From: Punica granatum
Taxonomy: Eukaryota; Streptophyta; Magnoliopsida; Myrtales; Lythraceae
Direction of reading: 5' to 3'
NCBI RefSeq assembly: GCF_007655135.1
Contig: NC_045130.1
Coordinates: 39,676,605 to 39,740,604, forward strand
DNA: 64,000 nucleotides
The notes under the pieces are model-generated. The model was given only the letters and a program-made list of their open reading frames with translations. It had not been told where the DNA came from and did no database searches. Shown piece after piece: positions 40,401 to 51,758 of the stretch. Position numbers and translations under genes: made by a program. How positions within the stretch are numbered: position 1 is the first letter of the stretch; the number at the start of each line of letters is the position of its first letter.

Positions 40401-42665
40401 AATAATATGCCTATGCGAACCAAGAATAAGGTGGTCTGGCAGCTCTAATTGCTCTGGCAAGGCCCCTTACACTTCCAACTAATGTCATGGCAGTCACATA
40501 GTTCTATGCATATCCCAGGTGTATTACAAAACAATTTTTTCTTTTTTCTTTTTTGGGGGGCTAAAAACATACAACAAAGTAGAGTAAAAGGGTCCATCCT
40601 GTATAAATACTTCTATTAACTTCCAAAGACATTAAGGAATCCTAGGACAACTTCTTTACTTTATATGCTCTAATATCTTGGACGAATTAATGACACAACA
40701 TGGCCTCATAGCCACTTTGAAACACCTATTGAAACAAGTAGTTCAGCCTTTCAGAAAACATGAAACTTTTTGAATAAGCATTTGGCAATATACTCACATT
40801 AAAATGTTCAACCAGCTCGCGAAGCTCCTCTTTTCGGCTGGCGATCTTCTTTCCTGTCAGATAAATCAGGTTCTAATAAGATTAAAACACACATGCAAAT
40901 GATTTTGGTCAATGAGCACCGAGTTCTGCAATGAATCATAACAAGTACCTATACATAATTTAATCAAGTATGTATAATCCAGCATACCACAGGTAACCAG
41001 TTGAAAGTCATAAGAAGGATACCTAGGATCAGCTTCCATATGTAATACTCATCCTGGGCATTTTGGCTATTCTACACTAATTGTCTAGTCAAAGAGCCAA
41101 ATGGCATATGATTTCTTTTTTCTTTTTCTTTTTTAACTTCGAGTAAATAAAAAACGAAAAGAAAAATAATTCAAACCATTGCAATCCTTCAATATGGTTG
41201 TACTGGTAGATTCGGAAATCCGCCGTTCAATCATTATGGTATCACCGTATATGTCTGGCTTAAAGGCATCTTCTCCACGATTTTTTAGCTCAATCTGAAT
41301 GACAGCAGAACTGTAAAGAAATGAACGAAAAGGAAAAGTGTTACTCAGAAGACACTGCTTGCTGAAAACCAAAATGCAAGTTGAAATGCTTCGTTTTTAT
41401 AGTATTAGGTAGCACTATTCAGCACACTCTAATTTTGCTTAAATTTTACTTTCTAATAAAACAAGTTTACCATCACTTTTCATTTTTAGATACACAGAAA
41501 AGATCATGCTGACACAAACGAACTTAAAAGATTTTCTAATTTGTGGTAAAACTAAAGGGTTGATGTGCAAGAGCTCCCATCCATTTCATAATATCCTTCA
41601 AACATATAATACAACTTTCACAGGGGTGATTAGGTTTGGTTGATTAGTTACATGAAGATATTCTCATGAAAATAGCATTCTTCCAGCGCGTGGAGAATGT
41701 GGGGTTGGATACCACGTCAAGCTAAAAGGGAAATTGCCTGGAAAGCAAAAGCATCCATCACTGTTTCGGGCTTTTGCAAAACTTTCTACTAGATATGAGT
41801 CTTCCATTCTAGACAAGCAACATTCCTTTTGTCCACTAAGAGTTAAAGAAGAAGTAAGGGGAACTGGGGAATGACCAGACCTGCAACCATTTTTTATAAA
41901 ATCCTTCAAAGTAGAAGCCCTTTGAGTCCCTTTAGCTCGACATCCAAATGCAACACATAAAGCAGTAAGAATAGCACTCTTTCCACCTGTAGCCACCAAA
42001 TTGAACAGGGACTGTGAGGCCAAACCTTCGCACAGGCCACCAAATCAGATATTACATCAAGGAACTAAGAACGGTCACGCTTCGACATTCACAAATCACC
42101 AAGCTGTATCAATTTTCAGTAATAAAACTAGCAGTTCGGTACATCCACAAAATTTGGAGTCTCACCAAGTCATGCAGGGATGGACCGAGAAATTAGGATT
42201 AGGGGTCAGTCAAAACGATAGAATCTTAAAAGAAATCGTTCACCTGAGAAGAGAACACGGGAAAAAAAAATCGGAAGATAATATAATAACTTCAACGCTA
42301 TATCTGCAAAGAAGGGCGGAAACTCGTTAAACTACTCGCGGAACATTGCGTGCATTAAATCACTCCCAAGCATGCATTCTGAAGAATCAACAATGTCTCA
42401 AAGCCACTATCAACCTATCTATTAGAGATTACATTTTGATGAACTAGCAATTGATTGGTCGCTACTAGCATAAGCATCTTGAGACTGATGTTGAACAGAA
42501 CACAGGGAGCAACGTACTTCCATTTTGACCGGTTATGAAGTTGACCCACTCCCCGAGCTCGATCTCGAGGTTACTATGGCACATGAAGTTCTCCAGCCGG
42601 ATTCTGGTGATAATCCCCGCCCTGGGCTGGTTTAGGGTTTCCCCAAAACCCCCGGAGTCGTCCAT
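31489..42665 (-). CDS. SMC6: SMC6, SMC5/6 complex ATPase (MIM type)
   Basis: 28 exons (5'-3', minus strand): 42665-42518, 41986-41881, 41310-41177, 40853-40798, 40108-40022, 39946-39626, 39154-39035, 38761-38627, 37125-37049, 36959-36884, 36779-36705, 36565-36461, 35568-35399, 35269-35167, 34833-34721, 34515-34311, 34123-33995, 33900-33786, 33696-33611, 33522-33427, 33196-33060, 32966-32864, 32779-32700, 32602-32524, 32343-32286, 32106-32009, 31911-31817, 31546-31489. They join in frame to 1054 residues (Arabidopsis SMC6B is about 1057). Walker A GQNGSGKS is at 46-53, split by intron 1. Two long coiled coils flank a hinge near 440-610. The signature LSGGERS is at 970-976, and Walker B contains MDEFD. 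The protein ends in a basic QQMAAPRS tail shared with Arabidopsis MIM. It partners SMC5 in homologous recombination repair and replication-stress tolerance. Intron 8 carries a 733-bp insertion. Confidence 0.96.
37244..37976. mobile_element. GC-rich non-autonomous DNA element in SMC6 intron 8
   Basis: A 733-bp insert begins gttgccaaaagcg, and its other end reads gttgtcaaaaacg on the opposite strand, giving imperfect terminal inverted repeats. It is flanked by identical 11-bp direct repeats, tcataagcaag, at 37233-37243 and 37977-37987. Both ends are packed with GGCGC/GCGCC motifs, and the centre has CAG-rich runs. No transposase frame is present. A 9-11 bp duplication points to a Mutator-like element, but the exact border is uncertain by a few bases and hAT cannot be fully excluded. 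Confidence 0.75.
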
Positions 42666-42850
42666 TATCGATGCAACCTCAGTGATCCTGCGAAGATTTT
42701 GAGGAGAAAACCTAGATATCGAGAGAATCCACCCCGCCGGAAACCCGAAGAAATCGGGGAGGAAGGCAGGGGAGATTGACCGGAGGAAGAAGAGAGGGCT
42801 TTAGTTTTAGTTTTAGCGTCATCTCGCTCAGTCTGCTCTGCGAAGAGTAT

Positions 42851-42859
42851 GGCGGGAAA
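42851..42859 (-). promoter_or_regulatory. Consensus E2F-binding site upstream of SMC6
   Basis: On the minus strand this reads TTTCCCGCC, an E2F consensus, about 190 bases upstream of the SMC6 start codon. It matches the site found before SMC2. GGCCCA-type motifs follow further upstream. Confidence 0.6.
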
Positions 42860-42956
42860 CGGTTGCTTTGCGTCTCTCACGACACGGCATGGCATTAGCA
42901 AATTACGAGCTCAATAATGAATTCATGGGTTGCCGCCAAGCCTGACTAGAGAACTT

Positions 42957-43006
42957 AGCCCAACTCACCTCATCAGGCTACGAATTCGGCCCAGTTAAGC
43001 CGGGCC
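42957..43006 (-). promoter_or_regulatory. GGCCCA-type motif cluster upstream of SMC6
   Basis: AGCCCA at 42957, GGCCCA at 42988 and CGGGCC at 43001 lie within 50 bases, about 300 bases upstream of the SMC6 start codon. This arrangement resembles the NOA1 and SMC2 promoters. Confidence 0.4.
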
Positions 43007-43247
43007 TACAAAATTCCCGTAATTTACTTGCGATGTATGAGTGATATGCTCGACATATTAGTGCATTTACGTACTCAGGGGCAGGGAAGGTTTAAGGTGT
43101 ACCATGCACATAAGTAAATCACTTGTTTTCTTTTCATGGGTAGTGATCACTTATAATTGTAGCAAAATAGTTTAATTATGATTAAATTGCACATTTTCCG
43201 ACTAAGTTACCCATATTCTCAGAAATTAGTTGGAGTAAATTACTTAC

Positions 43248-43432
43248 GGTGCGTTTGGTTTCAGAGTTAAAGTAACTTTAATTTTGATTGTGGAAAATGA
43301 CAAAATGTTGTGTAGTGTGTTGAGTTAAAGTTAAAGTTAAATTTTTGACTTAGGAAATGTGTATTTTTGTTGTGTAGTGGGTTGAGTTAAAGTTAAAATT
43401 TTTGTGATTTTAACCCTGAAAACAAACGGGCC
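43248..43432. mobile_element. Short MITE-like element with degenerate terminal repeats
   Basis: The left end, ggtgcgtttggtttcag, and the reverse complement of the right end, ggcccgtttgttttcag, match over about 20 of 24 positions. The interior repeats gttgagttaaagttaaa. The length is 185 bp and no coding frame is present. The target duplication is not clear. Confidence 0.6.
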
Positions 43433-45179
43433 ATAATTCTTAGTAACTTACTTACATTTGAAATAAACTAGACAGATTTGAAAATCTTTACTTATATTAT
43501 TAGTAAATTACATGAATTTTGGGAGAATTTTACTTAAATTTTTAGTAAAATACTTGTCGTACTTTCTCACTATTTTTTTTATGATTGAACCACAAAATTT
43601 CTTGAAAGAATTACTCCACGTATGAGTAATTAATGTAAAAACAGATAAGTTCCTCCGAGTGATTTGTTTTATTATTATATATTTTATGTATGAGGATTTT
43701 ATTCTAATAATTTTCAGAGTTTTTTTTTCTTACACTAGTATTATAAGCTCATAGGGATTTTTTTTATTTTTTTTAAGCAATCTCCGAGGGAGTTAGTGGC
43801 CGTAGGTTGAAGTCTTGACCTAATCTTTGACTGAGTGAAAGAAGAAAAATAGTTCACCAAGCATACATTGCTTAAGTATCCTCAAAATTCTTATATATAG
43901 CATAAAATCAAAATAATTAAGACAATTTGTTTTACATAAATAATTATATCCCTTAACAAAATTATTTACAGAGAATCTATTTTCCTTCTAATATTAATAT
44001 ATCATACTTCTTATATTATATCTTATTTTAACTTATATTATTATCTTATACTATTATTTAAAAGAACTATCAATATTATAACCGCCAAAAAAATTCTCAA
44101 AGACCAATTTGAAAATTGCAATTTGTTCCAGGGGAATCAGCAGCTACTTGTTCGGGCTAAGTGGCCGAATCGCAAGCCACTCGGGTGAACCAAGAGCCCA
44201 CGACTGGAAGGATCCATCAATAGGGTGGATGATTGTCTTACTCTTTTTTGTTATTATCTAAGTGAAGGTTCAATTTTTGTAACTAACACCTTTTTATGAG
44301 ATATAATTAAAAATTTGAAAACATCCATTATTCTTAATCTAATCTAATTCGATGCTATTATTTAAGGAGAGTTTGATTTTGTAACCGCCGGATAATTTCC
44401 CTAAATTTTAGTATATTTGTAAACATATTAAATGTTTGTTATCCGTATAAATCCTATCGTTAAAAAATGAAAAAAAAAAAAATTTCTCCAGCCACTTTCC
44501 AATAAATATCAGCAACTGCAAATGTCAAGCACAATAACCAACTCTTGCCACTAATCCCCAAATCTAAAATTGCACCAGATTTTCAAATAAGAAAAAAAAT
44601 AAAACTAAAAATCCCACGATTACACGTTATTTTATAATATTTACGCATAGCGCAAATCAAGCGTCGTTTAATTTAAATATATAATAAAATTTAAAATAAA
44701 ATAAAATAGTTTAAAGATAATATTATCCATTTGATATTATTATTCTCTCTCTTACATCTTACCAATCAATTATCATTACTGTAGTCTATCTTCTCAGCCT
44801 CTCAATTCACATTCTATTAGATTATTCTTTTTCAAATTTATCTTAAACTCATCCTTTTTATTATTACTTTTAACTTTTTTCTTCCTCTTTCAAATCAATC
44901 CATCAATAAATATATTGAAATATGTTATTACAGTTTGAGTACGGGTGCGCAAGTAGTTCTATTTATTCATGTTAAATATGCAAGTCTTTTAACTTATTCA
45001 TTCCAGGTACCATAAAATTTCTATCCGATTGATGAAATACAATTTAGTAATATCGTACCCAAGACAAATATAATTTAATTCCGTCCATAGATCGGGTCAC
45101 TTCTCGTTCATCTTGATGCGATTTTTATAATAAAATTTTTATTTAAATTTTAAATTATTATTATTATTATTATTATTTA

Positions 45180-45224
45180 TTGTTGTTGTTATTATTAGTA
45201 CTACTACTACAATAACAACAACAA
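45180..45224. repeat. Triplet-repeat palindrome (TTG)n/(CAA)n
   Basis: The arm ttgttgttgttatt at 45180-45193 is the exact reverse complement of aataacaacaacaa at 45211-45224. A 17-nt loop containing TAC triplets separates them. A TTA microsatellite precedes the structure. Confidence 0.7.
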
Positions 45225-45502
45225 CAACAACATTGTGCTCGATGGATTGCCCGTGGACATTGATAAAACTTGTCAAGCGGGCAAGGGGGCATTAGTAACC
45301 TCGTCGGGGTTGAGCCAGCCACTACATACTAGCAACCATGTTGGGGCAGGGGTTCATTGCTACTAAAGGCATAGTCAAGGCTCAACTGTGGCCATCAGTG
45401 ACCTAGCCAAGGTCCGAGCGAGCTCACAATGAAAGCGCAATTAGGTTGAGCAAGTGCAATTGTACATGGAAAATGACTTCAAAAAAAATATTAAGGATAT
45501 AA

Positions 45503-45745
45503 TGCTACGTTTGGTTTCAAAGTAGAATTTTAAAATCAGATTTTGATTTTGAAAAAGAGTGGTATAAATAGTTATATATGGGGTCCACCATTTAACTTTA
45601 TATAAGTTATTTTGTTTTGTTGTGGAAAAAAGTTTAGTATAAATGGGGTCCACCATTTGATTTTGTATGAATTATTTTGTTTTGTTGCGAGTAGAATTAA
45701 GTTAAAGTGTAATTTTAAAATCGCACTTTGAAACCAAACAAGGCA
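45503..45745. mobile_element. Tourist-like (PIF/Harbinger) MITE
   Basis: A 243-bp element is flanked by TAA on both sides (45500-45502 and 45746-45748). Its terminal inverted repeats share the core GTTTGGTTTCAAAGT and extend, with a few mismatches, to about 33 bases. The interior carries an imperfect tandem duplication marked by ggggtccaccattt twice. TAA target sites and GTTTGG-type ends are typical of Tourist elements. Confidence 0.8.
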
Positions 45746-46806
45746 TAAATCATTTTGATAATTATATATAATTTTAGAATTGACCGAAAATTGTCAAGAA
45801 AATTCTGAAAAATTGTTTCCCTTTGATCTTTCAAATATGAGAAAATTCATAAAATATTTTCGTAAAAATGATTTTTCACGAGACAAATGGACAAAAATCC
45901 TTTTTTTTTAATCCTTGCAAGATCTTATTGCCGTATCTTGAATTATTTGCTCAATCAATTAAAGGCTTCAAATTAGGGAAGAAAAAACTTGCCATGTTAG
46001 GTTTCACAGACCTAATTTACATCTCTTGCATGCAATTGTTAATTATAATTGTTTTTTGAAATAAATCTATGGATATATAGTGAGATAATAATGGCTGGGC
46101 GTTCTGTAGATATTGCGCAGCAGCCAATAGAAATCCAGTCTACGCAAGTCTTCACTGATATTGACAAAGTCAAAAGGTCTCAAACTTAGGAATGCTTTGT
46201 TACCCACACACGCACACGCACACGCACACATATGTATATATTCTTTTTTTTTTTCCCCTCTGAATACACACACATATATTCATCGGGAAATAAAAAAGAA
46301 ATTTCACGTACACATCACAACCTAAATATAAATGACTACGTATATTGATCAGTGTGACATAAGGTTTATATGGAATCTATCGTAGTAAGGAGCATCGTAA
46401 TTAATGAATGGCTCTGCGACGGAAGTCAAATGCAGCTTACGTATTTAGGACTTGAAGAAAATTATATGTTGTACCTATCGTCTAAGCCGTTGTAGATGCG
46501 TAGGAAACGTCGAAATAAGGAGCGTGATTTTTTTCTTTCCCTTATGAATTTCATAAATGATTCTGTTAGGAATCAATAAGGTAAATATTTTTTTTTAAAC
46601 ACTAAAATCACCACATTTGATTCTGGACTTTCTTGTTTTGTGCCCATTATGTTAAAATGAATTTTGTCACCTGCCCATTTTATTTAGGAGGCCAAGGGGA
46701 AAAAAAAAGTCCTTGAACTTCTCATATACTAAAGATATATAGAGATTATAGGGAGATATCAGTCAGTTGTCTGTGATCTCAAATCCTGCAGGTTTTTCCA
46801 TCATCA

Positions 46807-47790
46807 ATGGAAGCAAACACCAGGGTGTGCAAGATCTGTGACCGCAGTTTCGCGAACGGCAAGGCCATGGGCGGCCACATGAGATCCCACCTGGCCAAAT
46901 TCCAGCTTCCTCCAGCCCCAAAGCCTCAGCCAGAGCCCTCCCAGTCCCCGGCAACCGTCCAATCGGCGAACTCCGAGCTGTCGTCCATCGCTATTTCTGA
47001 TCCGACGGTCCATGACGACAGGGAGAGTGACACCGAGTCAAGGAAGATAATTATGAACCCTGATAAGACAACTGGCCTCCAGCTGAAACGGTCCAAGCGT
47101 GGCCGTCGATTGGCCAGTTACAAGCCGATGCCGGTTGATGCGCCTGAATATGTCAGTTCTGAGTCAACGTCCCAGCTTGCTTTATCGGATGAGGAAGTGG
47201 CTCGGTGTCTGTTGTTGCTCTCGATAGGTAATAGTTCAAGAGGTCCGATTGCGAAGAAGGAGCCAAAAGAAGCGGTCGATGAGACGGAGTTGAGTGAGGA
47301 GGAAGAGGAGGAAAAGGGCGAGTCTTTCTGTGCGAAATGGAAGCAGACCCGGGCCACAAGGTCTAAGTTCAAGTGTAAAGTGTGCAAGAAAATCTTCAGA
47401 TCTTACCAGGCCCTAGGCGGGCACCGAGCAAGTCATGGTCATGGTACTACGAGTGCGAAAGACACTCGCCGGATCAATCATCAGCGGGACAGCAACAATA
47501 AAAAGGCCGATCAACGTGATCCGGATCGGGAGAGCAACAACAGGAAGATCTTCAAGTGCCCGTTTTGTGATAAGGTATTCGAGTCCGGCCAGGGGCTGGG
47601 AGGGCACAAGAAGGTCCATGCCTTCGATGCTGCTAAAAAGAAGATCAAGATCAGCAACAGTGACTGTGATGATACGACTGCTCAAAAGTTGTGTAGAAGA
47701 GAGAGGCTCTTCTTCGATCTCAACCTGCCAGCAGCAACCGAAGATGAAGTAATTAGCCAGCCCCAGTTGGCAAAGTCTTCGTCCGGTTAA
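46807..47790 (+). CDS. Three-finger C2H2 zinc-finger repressor with EAR motif (ZAT-like)
   Basis: A single uninterrupted 327-codon frame, as usual for this family. Three C2H2 fingers of the plant type are present: one at the N-terminus (Cys8-His28, with KAMGGH in place of QALGGH), one at Cys190-His210 with QALGGH, and one at Cys251 to about His271 with QGLGGH. A basic KRSKRGRR patch sits between fingers 1 and 2 and could serve as a nuclear signal. The C-terminus carries DLNLP (304-308), the EAR motif that recruits TOPLESS co-repressors. The layout matches the ZAT1/ZAT4/ZAT9 group of nuclear repressors. It sits between SMC6 and a TDR-like kinase, as a C2H2 gene does in Arabidopsis, supporting orthology to At5g61470. 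Targets are not known from sequence. Confidence 0.9.
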   Translation: MEANTRVCKICDRSFANGKAMGGHMRSHLAKFQLPPAPKPQPEPSQSPATVQSANSELSSIAISDPTVHDDRESDTESRKIIMNPDKTTGLQLKRSKRGRRLASYKPMPVDAPEYVSSESTSQLALSDEEVARCLLLLSIGNSSRGPIAKKEPKEAVDETELSEEEEEEKGESFCAKWKQTRATRSKFKCKVCKKIFRSYQALGGHRASHGHGTTSAKDTRRINHQRDSNNKKADQRDPDRESNNRKIFKCPFCDKVFESGQGLGGHKKVHAFDAAKKKIKISNSDCDDTTAQKLCRRERLFFDLNLPAATEDEVISQPQLAKSSSG

Positions 47791-50659
47791 TTTATAATTC
47801 GAGCGTCAATTAATTTTCATCATGCAGGTGTCATATTATTTTCACATGTTCTGGCACAGACGATTATGTAGATAGAAACACAGGCTACACAGCTACCTAG
47901 CTAGCTTGCTGATCCTGTCTGCATGTATACACCTCTAGCTCCTTTGGGTTGGATATTTTCTGTTGTTAGGTGTTTAGTGAAAATGGATTTCGTGTGTTGT
48001 GGATAGATCGATGTTCGGTTTTTATATCTTCCATTGATGTGGTCTCTTTATCAAAAGGGGAAGCCCCCTTTTTTCTTATTTCATCTGATTGCATGGTTGT
48101 GATGGAGTCTGCCTTCTAATGGCTGCATGAAAATGAACTTGACGACAGTGATGGGGGTCAATGGATCATCATCATCATCATCTCATTATTATACACTGCC
48201 ATTTTTCTTTTTCCTGCTCGTATTGTGTATTATATATATTACCATGCATTGTGGTTAATTTATCTTCATTTTCCTGCTCTTTATATTGTTTTATTATCGT
48301 TGCGGTTATTATTTTTTATCGGACAGGTACATGGAATAGTAGTAGTATGATATGACTTGTTGAACCAATAATATATTGAAAATTCTAGCACGGTTGACAC
48401 TAAAAAGCAACCGATTGACTCATTAAGGTTTGTCAAAATCCCCAGAAACTCTCTGACTTGGTTATTATACAAATTCCTATCGTAGTTTGTTTGTTAATTC
48501 AGTTAAAGAAACGCTTGAAAATTCCTGAAATGTTAATCGGCTTTCTGAAATTATATCTTTCATTCAATGACAGAAGTTTCATGCATCCTTGTCTTGTGTT
48601 TCATAGGATTGTAGATTTGGGGCATACATATTGAATTGAATCGAATCTACAGCAGGCATTTTTTTTTTTGTGTACAAGTTTAGTTTCAAATTCAAAGTCC
48701 ATACTGCTCTGCAGTTAAATTTTGTGGATATTGCCGGCAACGTGCACTGTGAGTGGAATTGATCCATCCATGCCTTGGGCACATAAATTTTTTTTTTCCT
48801 CGCTCTTTCAGGTTAGCAAATTTCAAAAAAACAAAAAACAGAAACAAAGGGGAAATCTTGCAGTTGGCCGGCCAGCCATGGATGTACGTTTATTTCCGAA
48901 GACAAAATATATTCAGTTAAGCTAGGATTCATATATATATATATATGTATGTCTATCCATACACATGGAATCTCACTTGTTATCTTCAGCGAGCCTGTAT
49001 GACAGTGCGTCGATAAATAAGCACAGTCAAACGATTAGCTGATTGGCGATAGACGTAATAAGGAGTTCTGCGCAGCTTGAAATCAGTAGCTGTATGTATC
49101 CTAATATTACATGACATGGTAGACCATCACTGCCTTCGGAGAAATTAAACTCGAAAGATTTGCCGGCCAGCAAATAAGCTCAGTTTAAATAGATTTCATG
49201 AAGAGTTGATGAAATCGGGATTCAAAAGAGGCCCAAAGCTGATTTTGGGCTTCGGACTCATGCATTGGATGGCTTTATTACGTCCCGTTTTGAAGTCCAA
49301 TTTCTTTACTTACCAGGAGCTGCCCGAGATATTGAGCTTTATCAACTCTGGTCATCGTAATTGCTCCAATTAACAAGTAGATTGAAATGTTATGGGATTA
49401 AAATGCATGACTATGAAGCAAACGCTACGTGACTGTCATTGAGCTGAGAACTCGTTCTCGCTTAATAATTGTCTGGCAATAGTCCGCGAGAGTAGCCAAG
49501 ACACAATTGGGTACACAAACTGATCAGTCGATTTTTGGCGCCATTTTCCATTAGGAACAATAGAGAAAAGAAATTCATCAAATGGATTATTTAATACTGG
49601 TACTGGTTTAGCAACGGCACTTAGGATGCAAAAAACAAGATCTTCAAAACACTACTGCTTGATATATATATATATATATAATTCGTTGATAGATACAGAG
49701 ACTTAACAATCAAGATATTCAAAAGATTCTTTTCAAAGTTACAACTTTCGGCGATTCATTGTGTCATTAGACTCGTGTAATTTATGGCTCTCATATTATT
49801 TCCCTTTCCCTTCTTTTTTTTTTTTGGTAAGCTAAAGTTTCCTTCTTCCCTTAATATTTTTTTTTTGGATTACAGGAAAGACTCATTGACCTAATACTTT
49901 CATTCACGTTTTTTTGCTCATATATATTTGTGTGAGGTCAAAGAAACAAAGATAATTATAGATATATCATGAGGATCATCTCCCACTTAACCCTTTTCTT
50001 AAATTTGTGAAAAAGATTTCCTCAGTTATCCTGCGAAACCACAAATTGGTTTTTTCCGCCCTCACCTCACGAGAGCTTGAATTTGAAGCCTTGTATTTTA
50101 TTGACTACTTTCATGGGTGTGGATTTTTTATTTTTTGCAAATATTCAGTTAATTTTCATATCAATAATTCGATATAATTCTGTTCATTTTCAAGAAATAA
50201 AAGTCTAGGACAATGTATATCAAATCCACCCTTCATAAATTTTCCTACATATAGGCAGACAGTAATCGGTGAATATGTGGGCCAAAAAGGGGAAAGGAAG
50301 AGAGCTGCTCCCTCTCCCTCTTCCCCTTCGCTGGAAGTTCTGTTCTCTTCTTCTTCTTTTTGTTCTTCTTCTTCTCGTTTCCTCCAATGCTCACCGCTCC
50401 TTTTAGTGGCGCCACATCCGCTCCATCTACCTCGCGAAGAACTCACCATCCTTAATGCTTTGAGCTGCCCCGTCCTGTCCTCAGAGCCCTCCTCTCCAAC
50501 CTCGTACCTCCTCTCCCCTATGGCATTTATGATCCTTTTAGCCTCCGTTTCAAAGTCTCCACCCACTGCTAGTACAGATCAATACACAAACCCCCCCTGT
50601 CCCACCCACTTCCATCCTCCCCTGTCCCCGCAAGACACCCCCGGCCAACCAGAAAAACT
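47791..50659. other. Spacer downstream of the C2H2 gene
   Basis: Contains the C2H2 3' UTR, an ATC triplet run near 48165-48181, and TA microsatellites near 48932 and 49662. The rest is AT-rich with no recognisable gene. Confidence 0.5.
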
Positions 50660-51192
50660 CACAATGGACCCTACGGGTCTCTACGTCAACCTGGAGGACA
50701 TGTTTTACTTGCCAACGAAAAAGAAACGCTCGATTCCACCCGTCTCACTCTCCTCGTCAAGCCTTTCGGCTCGAGGATCCCCCCTCCGAAGCTCATCATC
50801 CCACGCCTCATCCAGGCATGGGCTACAAAGAAAGGGATCTCGATAATCCTTGACGATCGCGATAAGGAAATTCTGGTGTGCCTCTTTAGGGACCAGAGAG
50901 ATTCGATCTCGGTCGAGAGGGGAGAAGCATATCACGTTCAAGGAGCTCACATGATCCTGGCGAGGTGGGATCGAGGCCTCTCACTGAGGAAATCAAGTTC
51001 TCTATGGCCTTTTTCTGGATCCAGCTTCGGGGCATCTCATTAGAGATGTTATCGAAGCAGAACATTACACAGCTCGCTAAACAAGCTTGTATTGTGGTCC
51101 AAATTGATTGGAAAAACAAAGGTAGCATCCCATGGGAAATTGGAAACGTTATTTCGGATATTGTTAGGTTACTAGCTCTACTCTCGGATTGA
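50660..51192 (+). pseudogene. DUF4283-type retroelement gag relic, frame-disrupted
   Basis: Reading across frames gives a continuous match to the DUF4283 domain found in plant LINE-associated gag-like proteins. It runs from a VNLED start, through LTLLVKPFGSR, IQAWATKKG and HMILARWDRGLS, to IKFSMAFFWIQLRGISLEML and a final IDW. At least two frame changes are needed, one near 50708 and one near 50975, so it cannot be translated as one protein. The usual zinc knuckle and reverse transcriptase were not seen nearby. It is a decayed fragment, not a gene. Confidence 0.7.
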
Positions 51193-51758
51193 AAATGTAC
51201 TTGGATTCCATATTCGGATAACTTTCATGCACATGACTTCAACCAATACGATAATAAGTCCAATTTTCTCTTTTTTGTATCTTTGAGAGTTATCATAATC
51301 TTGATGTATGGCTATCTTCTTAGTATTATAATCTTAATCTTATTTATCCCAAAAAAAGAGAGTAAATTGTTGAGAGTTTTTTTTTTTTCGTAACATCTGT
51401 TTATTGTTGATAGATAGAGATTACATACCCCTATTTTCAAGGGATTGTTTCATAGAATTTTTTAGTTTTAAATCACGAGCTGATGGTCAATTATTGACAG
51501 GTCCATTGGCCTTATATCGATATATTTTTTTTTCTCCTCTAGAACTCCAAATCTATATATTTCCAAGGTTGAAGACCCTTTTCTTTTTTTTGGGTGAACA
51601 AGACTGAAGACTTTTAATTAGGTGCATTTGCTGATGAACTAAAAGTTAGAAAATGACGATTATTCTCCCATATATGGCTATACCAATCCCCCATTCTTTA
51701 CTAGGTTTTTCTTAATTTTGATAATCACCACTTTACTAAATCTACAATATCAGTCCCA
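51193..51758. other. Spacer downstream of the receptor kinase gene
   Basis: AT-rich sequence between the retroelement relic and the 3' end of the TDR-like gene, with poly-T runs. Nothing else was recognised. Confidence 0.5.

Larger units (their letters stand above)
43007..46806. other. AT-rich spacer between SMC6 and the C2H2 gene
   Basis: These genes are divergent, so both promoters lie here. Two MITE-like elements (43248-43432 and 45503-45745) and a triplet-repeat palindrome (45180-45224) are listed separately. A GC-richer patch at 45230-45440 resembles repeat-derived sequence, but I cannot place it in a family. No gene was recognised. Confidence 0.55.
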
